Assembly: GCA_023416655.1 (NCBI GenBank)
Contig: JAEZHK010000059.1
Location: forward strand, 1 to 35,842
Source: Bacillota bacterium
GTDB taxonomy: Bacteria; Bacillota; Clostridia; Christensenellales; Aristaeellaceae
Reading direction: 5' to 3'
Length of the DNA: 35,842 nucleotides
Shown here: positions 8,133 through 15,413 of the stretch, piece by piece
Layout of the letters: every line of letters starts with the position of its first letter
Position numbering within the stretch: position 1 is the stretch's first letter
Program-made: the position numbers and the translations under genes
Notes under the pieces: model-generated
What the model saw: only the letters and a program-made list of their open reading frames with translations
The model's database searches: none
Told to the model about the DNA's origin: nothing

Positions 8133-8876
8133 ATGGAAACAGCCATGCCGGCTGAAATGGCCGCCGAGGATGGGATGCCGGTGCTCTTTGAGGAGGCCTA
8201 CAGCCTGCCGGAGGGCTTCACATACCTGGACGAGGCGGTGCCCGGCGTGTACTGGGACGCGAAGTATGCGTCTACGGACAACTTCACCGGCGCGGTCGTG
8301 GACGGCTACGCGGGGAACCGCATCGCTGTCTCGAAGCGGATGGCGGCGGCGCTTAACAAGGCCCGGGACCTGGCGGCGGAGAAGGGGCTGAAACTCCTCA
8401 TCTGGGACGCGGCCCGGCCCCAGCGGGCGGTGGACCGGTTCGTCGAGTGGTCAAAAGAGCCGGAGGACGGCAAGACCCAAGACGCGCATTACCCGAACCT
8501 AAAAAAGACACAGCTGTTTCGCGAGGGCTACATCGCGAGGCGCTCGGGCCACACCCGGGGCGCGGCGGTGGACCTGACCCTGATGGACGAAAGCGGCACT
8601 CCCCTCAACATGGGCGGCGTGTTCGATCTGATGGACGAAAAATCCCACCACGGCGCGAAGGGGCTGACCCGGACTCAGGAGAGGAACCGGAACACGCTGA
8701 AGAAGCTGATGGCTCTTGCGGGCCTGAAATCCTACGAGAGCGAATGGTGGCACTATTCGCTCGCTGACGAGCCATTTCCCGGGAAATGCTTCGACTTTGC
8801 GATCGGCGGCGCACCCGCCCGGTACCCGATGCCCATGCCGCCGGGACCGGACCGAACGGCGGATGAGCCGCAATAG
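8133..8876 (+). CDS. VanX/DdpX-type D-alanyl-D-alanine dipeptidase (peptidase M15D)
   Basis: The 247-residue product starts at ATG 8133, eight bases after GGGGGG; upstream codons in the frame overlap the divergent promoter. Motifs of VanX are all present: DAARPQRAV (the Arg that steadies the transition state), SGHTRGAAVDLTL (zinc ligands His and Asp) and ESEWWHY (catalytic Glu and third zinc ligand His). No signal peptide is seen, so it acts in the cytoplasm, as VanX and DdpX do, splitting D-Ala-D-Ala. There are no vanH, vanA or two-component genes nearby, so housekeeping or nutritional use of the dipeptide is more likely than glycopeptide resistance. A terminator follows directly. Confidence 0.85.
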   Translation: METAMPAEMAAEDGMPVLFEEAYSLPEGFTYLDEAVPGVYWDAKYASTDNFTGAVVDGYAGNRIAVSKRMAAALNKARDLAAEKGLKLLIWDAARPQRAVDRFVEWSKEPEDGKTQDAHYPNLKKTQLFREGYIARRSGHTRGAAVDLTLMDESGTPLNMGGVFDLMDEKSHHGAKGLTRTQERNRNTLKKLMALAGLKSYESEWWHYSLADEPFPGKCFDFAIGGAPARYPMPMPPGPDRTADEPQ

Positions 8877-8888
8877 CGCCAAAAGAAG

Positions 8889-8920
8889 TCCGGCCGCGTG
8901 GAAACGCGGCCGGAGTTTAA
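8889..8920 (+). terminator. Terminator after the M15 dipeptidase
   Basis: TCCGGCCGCG (8889-8898) pairs perfectly with CGCGGCCGGA (8905-8914) around TGGAAA and is followed by GTTTAA. The T-run is short but the 10-bp GC stem is strong. Confidence 0.7.
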
Positions 8921-8948
8921 CAGTTGTAAAACCCAGGCGCTGCCCTCA

Positions 8949-9117
8949 TCGTTTCCGGCGACCTGCGCGCCGGAAACGGTTTTCCGTAACCAGTGCGCAC
9001 ACTGGTGGAGGAAACAATACCTTCAGTCAGGGAGCCGCCCGGAAATTCCTCAGAATTTCAGGCTCACGCAGTCTTCCTCTTTCGCGATGAAAAGCCGCCC
9101 TGAGGATTTTCATCGCC
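8949..9117 (+). repeat. Four-hairpin element, copy A
   Basis: About 169 nt made of four hairpins. H1 pairs CGTTTCCGGCG (8950-8960) with CGCCGGAAACG (8968-8978). H2 is a nested stem, TTTCC (8981) with GGAAA (9010) outside and ACCAGTG with CACTGGT around CGCA inside. H3 pairs GGGAGCC (9030-9036) with GGCTCAC (9061-9067), one mismatch. H4 pairs GCGATGAAAA (9084-9093) with TTTTCATCGC (9107-9116). It ends 8 bases before the stop codon of the minus-strand peptidase gene. Copies B and C share the same layout. Confidence 0.85.
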
Positions 9118-9124
9118 CTGAGAA

Positions 9125-9814
9125 CTAGTCCCGCCTGCGGCCCACGCCCGCCAGCAGCAGAAGGCGGATCAGCTGCAGGATCGCGCCGATGGCAGCGGCC
9201 ACGTAGGTCATCGCGGCGGCGCGCAGCACCTTGTTCGCGCCCACCATCTCGTCCGCGTCCAGGTATCCGCCGGAGGACAAGGTGGCCAGCGCGCGGCTCG
9301 AGGCGTTGAACTCCACCGGCAGCGTGATCAGCGAGAACAATACCGCCAGCGCGAACAGGATGATGCCCGCAAGCAATAGCGGCTCCCAACTGAAGATCAG
9401 GCCCGCGAGGAAGATCGGCCAGCTCAGGTTGGAGCCGAAGCCCACCACAGGCACGATCGCTGTGCGCAGCGTAAGCGGCGCGTATTGTTCCTGATGCTGC
9501 AGCGCGTGCCCGGTCTCGTGGGCGGCGACGCCAAGCGCGGCGATCGAGGTGGAATCGTACACGCCTTCGGAAAGCCGAAGCACCCGCTGCGATGGATCGT
9601 AATGGTCGGACAGCTTGCCGTTCACCCGCTCGATGGGGATGTCGTTCAGGCCGCGGCTGTCCAGCATACGGCGCGCCAGCATCGCGCCGGTGAGGCCGAT
9701 GCGGGCGGGCACCCGCTGAAATTTTGCGAAAGTACCACTGACCCCCGCCTGCGCAATCAGCGCCAGGATCAGGCCGGGGAGCACGATCAGAAACGTCCAG
9801 TCATAGAAGAACAT
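9125..9814 (-). CDS. Membrane zinc metallopeptidase, YugP-type (Zn_peptidase_2)
   Basis: The 229-residue product starts at ATG 9814, ten bases after GGGAGGG. A membrane helix at residues 5-25 is followed by a soluble part with VYDSTSIAALGVAAHETGHALQHQ, which holds the HExxH zinc motif (HETGH). Further hydrophobic segments lie at about 119-135, 140-165 and 205-222. The order and the sequences RLSEGVYDS and GFGSNLSWP are typical of the PF04298 family (B. subtilis YugP). These are predicted membrane-bound zinc proteases; targets are unknown. It stands alone between four-hairpin elements A and B, with A almost touching its stop codon. Confidence 0.85.
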   Translation of the reverse strand: MFFYDWTFLIVLPGLILALIAQAGVSGTFAKFQRVPARIGLTGAMLARRMLDSRGLNDIPIERVNGKLSDHYDPSQRVLRLSEGVYDSTSIAALGVAAHETGHALQHQEQYAPLTLRTAIVPVVGFGSNLSWPIFLAGLIFSWEPLLLAGIILFALAVLFSLITLPVEFNASSRALATLSSGGYLDADEMVGANKVLRAAAMTYVAAAIGAILQLIRLLLLAGVGRRRD

Positions 9815-9942
9815 GGCTCATAGCCCTCCCTTCCATTTGTATCATAACACATTTTGGGCCGTTAAATCCGGGTTTCATCGGAAATGCACACAATCTTCAG
9901 AAGGCCGCCTATTTTACCGCTGATCTGCGCGTCTTCCTTTAA

Positions 9943-10115
9943 TCATTCCCGGCGACCTGCGCGTCGGGAACGTATCTGTTTCCATAACCAGTGCGCACAC
10001 TGGTGGCGGAAACAATTCCACAAGTCAGGGAGCCGCCCGGTAATTCCAGAGATGTTTGGCTCCCGCAGCTTTTCTTCCTTCGCGCCCAAAATCCGCTCGG
10101 CGGATTTTGGACGCC
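9943..10115 (+). repeat. Four-hairpin element, copy B
   Basis: Same four hairpins as copy A: H1 with TTCCCGGCG and CGTCGGGAA (one G-U pair), H2 almost identical, H3 GGGAGCC with GGCTCCC (perfect), H4 GCGCCCAAAATCCGC with GCGGATTTTGGACGC (one mismatch). It ends exactly at 10115, and the stop codon of the minus-strand gene occupies 10116-10118. The 130 bases between it and the upstream peptidase start hold no gene. Confidence 0.85.
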
Positions 10116-11084
10116 TTAGTCCATGGTCAATCGGTCCAGCCGCCACACCCCCTGCGGCCCGCCCAGCGGCGACGCATGGTAGAAGACCGGGCGAACGGTC
10201 GCGAGCCACTCGCCCGTCATCTCCAGAAGCCCCACCGCAGGCCGCCCGTCCGCCAGCGGGTATTTGAGCGGCAGCGCCCCGCCGGAGTCCGCCGCCTGCT
10301 CCAGCGCGCCGGAGGCCGCGCCGGGCGCAAGGTAGGCGCGGGCCTCGTCCATCAGCCCCAGCCGCGCCGCCTGCAGCGCCGCCAGCGCCGCGCCTTCGGG
10401 CGTCACGGGCCATTCGGGCGCGCCATTGGTCCAGAAATACTCCACCGACATCGGTACGAACTGCCCGTCGGACAGCGTCCAGTGGGTCAGCCTCGCGTGG
10501 CCCACCACGTCGTCCATGTCCTCCAGAGCCTTGGCCTCGCCGACGGGCGTGACGGATGCCTCCCTGCCCGACGCGCTGATGAGCGGATTCTCTATGTCGT
10601 CGCCCAGCGCGATCAGGTACGCGCCGGTGTTGCATGCGCCGGTCAGGCACAGTGCGCCGGGCAGCCGCACGACCTCTGGCACGGCGGCGCCTTCCGGCAG
10701 CGCGTAGGAGTGCCGCGTTCCGCCCTTCGAGGCCGTGAGCCGCCCACCCTCCATCGAGATCAGAAGGCCGTTCTCGTCGTACACCGTCCTGCCCTGGACG
10801 ACGCGCGGCTCAGGCGTTAAAAGCACCTCCAACGCGCCGCCGGGCCACGCTGCCACCTCGACCCCCGAAGCATCCGAGAGCGATATGGGCCGCCCGCCGG
10901 AGAGCGTCAGACGCCTGGTCATCGGAAGATACCCGCTCACCAGCGGCCTGTGTTCGATCAGAAGCGGCCCCCGAGGCGCGACCGGCAGCGCGGTCTCCGC
11001 CTCCGCCGCCAGCTCGCCGGCGTATCGCCCGTTCAGGTACAGCGCGCCCGGCACATCGGACGTAAAGACCATCAGCGGCTGCAA
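10116..11084 (-). CDS. Protein of unknown function (about 322 aa)
   Basis: I do not recognise this protein. The best start is TTG 11084, eight bases after AAAGGGG; GTG 11093 is too close to that site and ATG 11072 is further away. It has no signal peptide or membrane segment. The N-terminal 40 residues (MVFTSDVPGALYLNGRYAGE) look like a short beta domain similar to PEGA repeats. The middle is beta-rich and the region from about 230 (ALAALQAARLGLMDEARAYL) is helical, ending in another beta segment. It is bracketed by four-hairpin elements B (at its stop codon) and C (30 bases upstream) in opposite directions, so it could have arrived as a unit. Confidence 0.7.
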   Translation of the reverse strand: MQPLMVFTSDVPGALYLNGRYAGELAAEAETALPVAPRGPLLIEHRPLVSGYLPMTRRLTLSGGRPISLSDASGVEVAAWPGGALEVLLTPEPRVVQGRTVYDENGLLISMEGGRLTASKGGTRHSYALPEGAAVPEVVRLPGALCLTGACNTGAYLIALGDDIENPLISASGREASVTPVGEAKALEDMDDVVGHARLTHWTLSDGQFVPMSVEYFWTNGAPEWPVTPEGAALAALQAARLGLMDEARAYLAPGAASGALEQAADSGGALPLKYPLADGRPAVGLLEMTGEWLATVRPVFYHASPLGGPQGVWRLDRLTMD

Positions 11085-11120
11085 GTCACCCACCCCTTTC
11101 AGATCATCCTATGCGATGCG

Positions 11121-11290
11121 GGCGTTGAAAATCTGCTTCGCATCTTTTCAACGCGAGGGAAAGGGGTCTGCGTGAGCCTAAAATCCTGCGGGATTTTCGG
11201 GCGGCTCACTGACTTTTGGTATTATTTCCGCCACCAGTGTGCGCACTGGTTATGGAAACCGATTCCCGGCGCGCGGGTCGCCGGGAACGA
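11121..11290 (-). repeat. Four-hairpin element, copy C (inverted)
   Basis: Read on the minus strand this repeats the order H1-H2-H3-H4 of copies A and B. H1 is TTCCCGGCG with CGCCGGGAA, H2 keeps ACCAGTG-CGCA-CACTGGT, H3 is GTGAGCC with GGCTCAC (perfect), H4 is GCGTTGAAAA with TTTTCAACGC (perfect). Paired changes against copies A and B preserve the stems. It would lie in the 5' leader of the minus-strand gene that starts at about 11084. Confidence 0.85.
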
Positions 11291-11387
11291 TTTGGACGTA
11301 CGACCGGGGGCAGTTTGGAAGAATCGACGCTTGGCTTGCAGGGAACGATTGGAAGGCCGGGGCCGTCTACCGCTGTAGGTCGTCAAC

Positions 11388-11416
11388 TTGCAAACTCCGG
11401 GCGATTGCGCTATGAT
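11388..11416 (+). promoter_or_regulatory. Sigma-A promoter of the Hsp70-like operon
   Basis: TTGCAA (11388-11393) and TATGAT (11411-11416) are separated by exactly 17 bases. The expected transcription start is at about 11422-11424, only a few bases before the GTG 11425 or ATG 11428, so the first gene would have almost no leader. Confidence 0.7.
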
Positions 11417-11427
11417 AGGCGCGGGTG

Positions 11428-12258
11428 ATGGATTTGGAAACACTGTACGAAATGTACCGGGAGCGCGCGAAGCTGGTGGAGGCGCAGTTTGCCGCCTGCG
11501 AGACGGCGGACGCCGCGGCCGCCTGCGCCTCGGGCTTCCTGGGCGCGATCCGCGAGGCCTACGTCGCCGGATGCGAAGACGTCGGGCTTCGCCGCCGCGC
11601 CGTGGACCTCTTGACCGCCTGCCAGTCCGCCGCGGGCCTCCTCGCGGGGTTGACGCAGGCGGAGGTCAGCCTATTATTGCCCAAGCCGTCCCCCGCGCTT
11701 CCCCGCGCCCGCCGCGCGCTGGGCGATCTGCGCCGGTATGCGCCCGCCGCGCTTTGCGCGGCGCTCGCCGCCTACCTGCTGCTTCGAAACGAAATCCCCG
11801 CCGCGATCCTGGCCTTAATCGCCGCGGTCGCGTGCTTCTTCATGCCCGCCGTCAAAGCGCCCGCCGCGGTCCTGCCGGAGGCCTGCGCCGTACCCAGGCC
11901 CGACCCGAAGGAAATGACCCGGCGGATCGAGCGGCTGCTGCGGGACGTGGACGCGCTCTTGTGTACCGGGGAGGCCGCCGAAGCGGAAGCGCCGCTTCTG
12001 ACGGGGCCTGTGCTCGAATCCATCCAGATGCTCTGCGAGGCCAGCCTGACCGGGGACGGCGCGTACGCGCTCCGGGCCGCGTCCCCGCTGGTCTCGGCGC
12101 TGGAGGCCCAGGGCCTTCAGCTGTCGCTGTACAGCCCCGAGCGCGCGGGCTGGTTCGACCTTCTGCCCGGCGCGGGCGAAGGCCGCACGATCCGCCCGGC
12201 GCTCGTCAAGAACGGCTATCTGCTTGCCCGCGGTCAAGCTGTGGAGCCGATGAGGTAG
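11428..12258 (+). CDS. Membrane protein, partner of the Hsp70-like ATPase (unknown function)
   Basis: The 276-residue product starts at ATG 11428 (GTG 11425 is the alternative). There is no Shine-Dalgarno site, which fits the near-leaderless promoter just upstream. Residues 1-100 are helical (ETLYEMYRERAKLVEAQFAA). A hydrophobic hairpin of two segments follows (YAPAALCAALAAYLLL and IPAAILALIAAVACFF, about 110-145). The C-terminal 120 residues are soluble and contain PKEMTRRIERLLRDVDALL and a final KNGYLLARGQAVEPMR. Its last codons carry the ribosome site of the next gene, three bases away. I do not recognise the family; the tight coupling suggests it works with the Hsp70-like protein at the membrane. 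Confidence 0.8.
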   Translation: MDLETLYEMYRERAKLVEAQFAACETADAAAACASGFLGAIREAYVAGCEDVGLRRRAVDLLTACQSAAGLLAGLTQAEVSLLLPKPSPALPRARRALGDLRRYAPAALCAALAAYLLLRNEIPAAILALIAAVACFFMPAVKAPAAVLPEACAVPRPDPKEMTRRIERLLRDVDALLCTGEAAEAEAPLLTGPVLESIQMLCEASLTGDGAYALRAASPLVSALEAQGLQLSLYSPERAGWFDLLPGAGEGRTIRPALVKNGYLLARGQAVEPMR

Positions 12259-12261
12259 ACG

Positions 12262-14208
12262 ATGTTCGAAACAAAGGAAATAACCGATCTCTTCGGGTTT
12301 GATTTGGGCGACGGCGAGAGCGCCGTCGCGTGGATGCGCGCGGGTTCGCCCGTCGCGCCGCAGATGCTGGAGGTCTACGGGCGCAAGAGCATTCTGACCG
12401 CGCTGGGCGAGCACCCAAAGCACGGCGCGCTGATCGGCGAGCAGGCGCTCCTCATAGGCGCCGACCGGCTGAGCGTGCGCTTCAAGGGCAAGTTCCTCAC
12501 CCACCCCATCGCGTCCATTGAGATCGAGGCCTTCGCCCGGGCGGTGCTCGCGGCCATCCGGCAGTCGGGCAAGGCGGAGGACCCGGAGACTTCTGCGTTC
12601 TTCATCGGCTGCCCATCCGGCTGGCGGGAGGGCGAGCGGGCGCGGTATAAAAAGGTCTTCGAGCGGGCGGGCTTCAAAAACGTGGAGATCGTCCCCGAAT
12701 CGCGGGCGGCGTTCATGTTCGTGCGCGAATCGGGCGAGCTGCGCGCGACCCGGAATACGCTGGACAAGCCCACCCTGATTGTCGACGCGGGCTCCTCCAC
12801 CACCGACTTTACATTCGTTGAAAAGCTGGAGGCACGGCCGCTGGACTTCGGCGAACCTTTGGGCGGCGGGCTGATCGACCAGATGCTGCTGGAGTACAAC
12901 CTCCGGCGCAGCCCGGACGAGGCGCGCATCCGGGAGATCTTCCGGCTCTGCCCGCCCTACAAGGCCCGATGCGAGCTCGAGGCCCGGAAGGTCAAGGAGC
13001 TTTTCTTCTCGCGTCAGAGCGCCGTCACCACAGAGGCGCGCTTTCCGGTGCCCTGCGAATCCTCCGTCAAGATCTACTACGACGACCCGCCGCTGACGCT
13101 GGACCTAGCCGCGAGCGAGCGGGACATGCAGGACGTTTTGAACCACCCGTCGCCCGCGCTGAACGGGCGGACGGTCTTGGAGGCGTTCCGCGCGGGGTTC
13201 GCCCGCGCCCATGAGCTTCTCCGGGCCACCCCGCCCGAGGCCATCCTGCTGACCGGCGGCGCTTCGAGGATGGGCTTCACGGCGGAACTGGCGAAGGAAT
13301 TCTTCCCGGACGCGCTGCTCCTGCGCGGCGCGGAGCCGGAGTTCGCCATCGCGCGCGGGCTTTGCTACGCGCTGGGCATCGACCTGAGGGCGCAGCGCTT
13401 CCGGGACGACGTGAAGGCGCTGGTCGGCTCAGGCGAGATCGCGAAGGCCGCATCAGAGATGCTGCCCGGCTTTTACCGGATGGCCGCGCCCGTCATCGTC
13501 TCATCGCTGATTGACGAATGCGCGGTGACGGCGCTTCGACGCTGGAAAAAGGGTGATCTCGACACCATCGACCAGCTGGGCGATGAAATCGGGCGGCTGG
13601 TGGAGGAGGACCTCTCGACCGGGCAGGCGCGAAAGGCGCTGGAAAGGGCGGCCGCCGACTGGGCGCCGTCGCTTAGGCCCGCTCTCGAGGCGCTGACAGA
13701 CCCGATCTGCGCCCGCCACGGCCTGCCCGCGGCCACGCTCCGTCTGCCCGCTGCCTTCTACGTAAGCGCGGGCGAGCTGGATCTGAAGACGCAGGGCGGC
13801 ATGCTGGAACTGGGCTACGCGCAGACGGCGGTGGACCTTATGGTGGCGACCGTCGCCGCGTCGATCCTGGGCGGGGGCGGCGTCGCGCTGCTCATGGCCG
13901 GACCGGTGGGCTTTGCGGTCAGCTTCGCGATCGGCTTCGCGGCCAGCCGACTGGGTACGACGCTGGCGCGCGCCCACCTCGGCAAAGCCAATATCCCCCA
14001 CTTTCTGCGCCTCGCCTACTCCGAGCGCGCCTACAAGATGGGGCTTGAGAACAAGCGGGACCGGCTGACGAGCGGCGTTCTGAACCAGTTGTGGAAGAAC
14101 CTTCTCGGCTCGGGCGAATCGGCGCAGGCGACGCTGAACACCTTGTCCGGCGCGATCGCCCAGCAGCTGAACGCGCTGGCCGACGAAGCGCGCCTGCTGA
14201 TCCACTGA
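12262..14208 (+). CDS. Hsp70-like actin-fold ATPase with C-terminal membrane hairpin
   Basis: The 648-residue product starts at ATG 12262, six bases after GAGG, which overlaps the stop of the gene before. Residues 1-375 show the Hsp70 nucleotide-binding pattern: phosphate-1 FGFDLGDGESAVAW, connect-1 PESRAAFMF, phosphate-2 LIVDAGSSTTDF, LGGGLIDQMLL, and the adenosine motif ILLTGGASRMGF. The usual substrate-binding beta domain and EEVD-like tail are absent. In their place are a helical region and two hydrophobic segments rich in Gly and Ala (VDLMVATVAASILGGGGVAL and PVGFAVSFAIGFAA, about 535-575), then a helical tail. It is therefore not DnaK. A membrane-linked chaperone-like or signalling ATPase is the inference; its client is unknown. 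Confidence 0.85.
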   Translation: MFETKEITDLFGFDLGDGESAVAWMRAGSPVAPQMLEVYGRKSILTALGEHPKHGALIGEQALLIGADRLSVRFKGKFLTHPIASIEIEAFARAVLAAIRQSGKAEDPETSAFFIGCPSGWREGERARYKKVFERAGFKNVEIVPESRAAFMFVRESGELRATRNTLDKPTLIVDAGSSTTDFTFVEKLEARPLDFGEPLGGGLIDQMLLEYNLRRSPDEARIREIFRLCPPYKARCELEARKVKELFFSRQSAVTTEARFPVPCESSVKIYYDDPPLTLDLAASERDMQDVLNHPSPALNGRTVLEAFRAGFARAHELLRATPPEAILLTGGASRMGFTAELAKEFFPDALLLRGAEPEFAIARGLCYALGIDLRAQRFRDDVKALVGSGEIAKAASEMLPGFYRMAAPVIVSSLIDECAVTALRRWKKGDLDTIDQLGDEIGRLVEEDLSTGQARKALERAAADWAPSLRPALEALTDPICARHGLPAATLRLPAAFYVSAGELDLKTQGGMLELGYAQTAVDLMVATVAASILGGGGVALLMAGPVGFAVSFAIGFAASRLGTTLARAHLGKANIPHFLRLAYSERAYKMGLENKRDRLTSGVLNQLWKNLLGSGESAQATLNTLSGAIAQQLNALADEARLLIH

Positions 14209-14341
14209 CGCCGTTCTCCAAGACGAATCCGCGGTACAAGGCTTGAATCCACCTGTCCAGAAGCCGCGTAACCGGCGAGGAGACCAATCACCATTCTTGC
14301 GTCCGGTCTGAAAAGGGCCAATGGGCGCGGAAAGAGCAAGC

Positions 14342-15388
14342 ATGTACGACGTAGCCATCCTGGGCCTGGGGCCCGCGGGGGCGACGCTGGCGCGGCTGAT
14401 CGACCCGGCCCTCAAGGTCATCGCGGTCGACCCGCGCGCGGAAGGAACGGGCCTCGTCAAGCCCTGCGGCGGCCTCTTAGCCCCCGACGCGCAGAAGGCG
14501 CTGGCCCGCTTCGCGCTGACGCTGCCCAAGGACGTGCTGGTCGACCCGCAGGTTTTCTCGGTGCGCACGGTGGACCTTCAGACGGGCCTCGCGCGCCACT
14601 ACCAGCGCTTCTACATCAACCTCGACCGGCTGAAGTTCGACCATTGGCTGCGCTCGCTGATCCCCGAGAGGGTTACACGGCTGGAAGGGGTCGCGGCCCG
14701 TGCGATCGAGCGCACCCCGGGCGGCTTCAAAGTGTTGCTCTCGGATGGGCAAACAATCGAATGCCGCCATCTCGTGGGCGCGGACGGCGCGAATTCGCTT
14801 GTGCGCCGCTTCCTCTACCCCGGCTACAAACCGCGCGCTTACGTGGCTATCCAGCAGTGGTTTGAGGGCGGCGACGAGCGCCCCTTCTACCTGTGTGTGT
14901 TCGACCCCGCGAACACCGACTGCTACTCCTGGGGCCTTTCCAAGGACGGACGGCTGCTCTTCGGCGGCGCGTATCCGCCGCAAGACTGCCGCGCGAGGTT
15001 TGAGCGGCAGAAGGAAGCGATGGCGCTGCGGGGCATGAACCTGTCCCAACCGCTCTCTACGGAGAGCTGCATGGTTTTGAGGCCCCGGGGCCTGAAGGAC
15101 CTCAAGTGTGGGCACGGCGGCGCGTTTCTCGTCGGCGAGGCGGGTGGCTTCATCAGCCCCAGCTCGCTGGAGGGCATCTCCTGGGCGATCGAGACGGCGC
15201 GCCTCTTGGCCGAATCACTCTCTACGCCCGACTCAAACCGCGCCTACCTGGCGCGGTCGAGGGCTTTGAGGCTGAAACTGCTGGGCAAGGAACTAAAATC
15301 TCCGTTTCTCTACCGCCCGGCGCTCCGCCGCATGGTGATGCGCTCGGGGCTGAAATCCATCACCGTGGACCATCCGCCGCGCGGATGA
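14342..15388 (+). CDS. FAD-dependent oxidoreductase, geranylgeranyl-reductase-like
   Basis: The 348-residue product starts at ATG 14342 (MYDVAILGLGPAGATL), after GGAAAGAG; the frame upstream has no good site. The N-terminal GxGxxG Rossmann motif binds FAD. GADGANSLVRR (about 150-160) and the FLVGEAGGFISPSSLEGIS motif (about 260-280), which replaces the usual GD box, are typical of the geranylgeranyl-reductase and CbrA-like group of flavoproteins. These reduce isoprenoid double bonds or other unknown substrates. KPCGGLL near residue 40 is also typical of that group. It is 133 bases after the Hsp70-like gene and 25 bases before the AroE-like gene, so cotranscription with the latter is likely. 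Confidence 0.8.
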   Translation: MYDVAILGLGPAGATLARLIDPALKVIAVDPRAEGTGLVKPCGGLLAPDAQKALARFALTLPKDVLVDPQVFSVRTVDLQTGLARHYQRFYINLDRLKFDHWLRSLIPERVTRLEGVAARAIERTPGGFKVLLSDGQTIECRHLVGADGANSLVRRFLYPGYKPRAYVAIQQWFEGGDERPFYLCVFDPANTDCYSWGLSKDGRLLFGGAYPPQDCRARFERQKEAMALRGMNLSQPLSTESCMVLRPRGLKDLKCGHGGAFLVGEAGGFISPSSLEGISWAIETARLLAESLSTPDSNRAYLARSRALRLKLLGKELKSPFLYRPALRRMVMRSGLKSITVDHPPRG

Positions 15389-15413
15389 TGCATAATACCA
15401 ACAGGAGGCATTT

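Noticed and set aside
8133..8876. Glycopeptide-resistance (van) cluster
   Set aside because: Only a VanX-like dipeptidase is present; no vanH, vanA ligase, vanS or vanR genes occur nearby.
13501..14568. A 355-codon minus-strand frame across the Hsp70-like and FAD genes
   Set aside because: It is a shadow frame with no ribosome site; plus-strand motifs are convincing.
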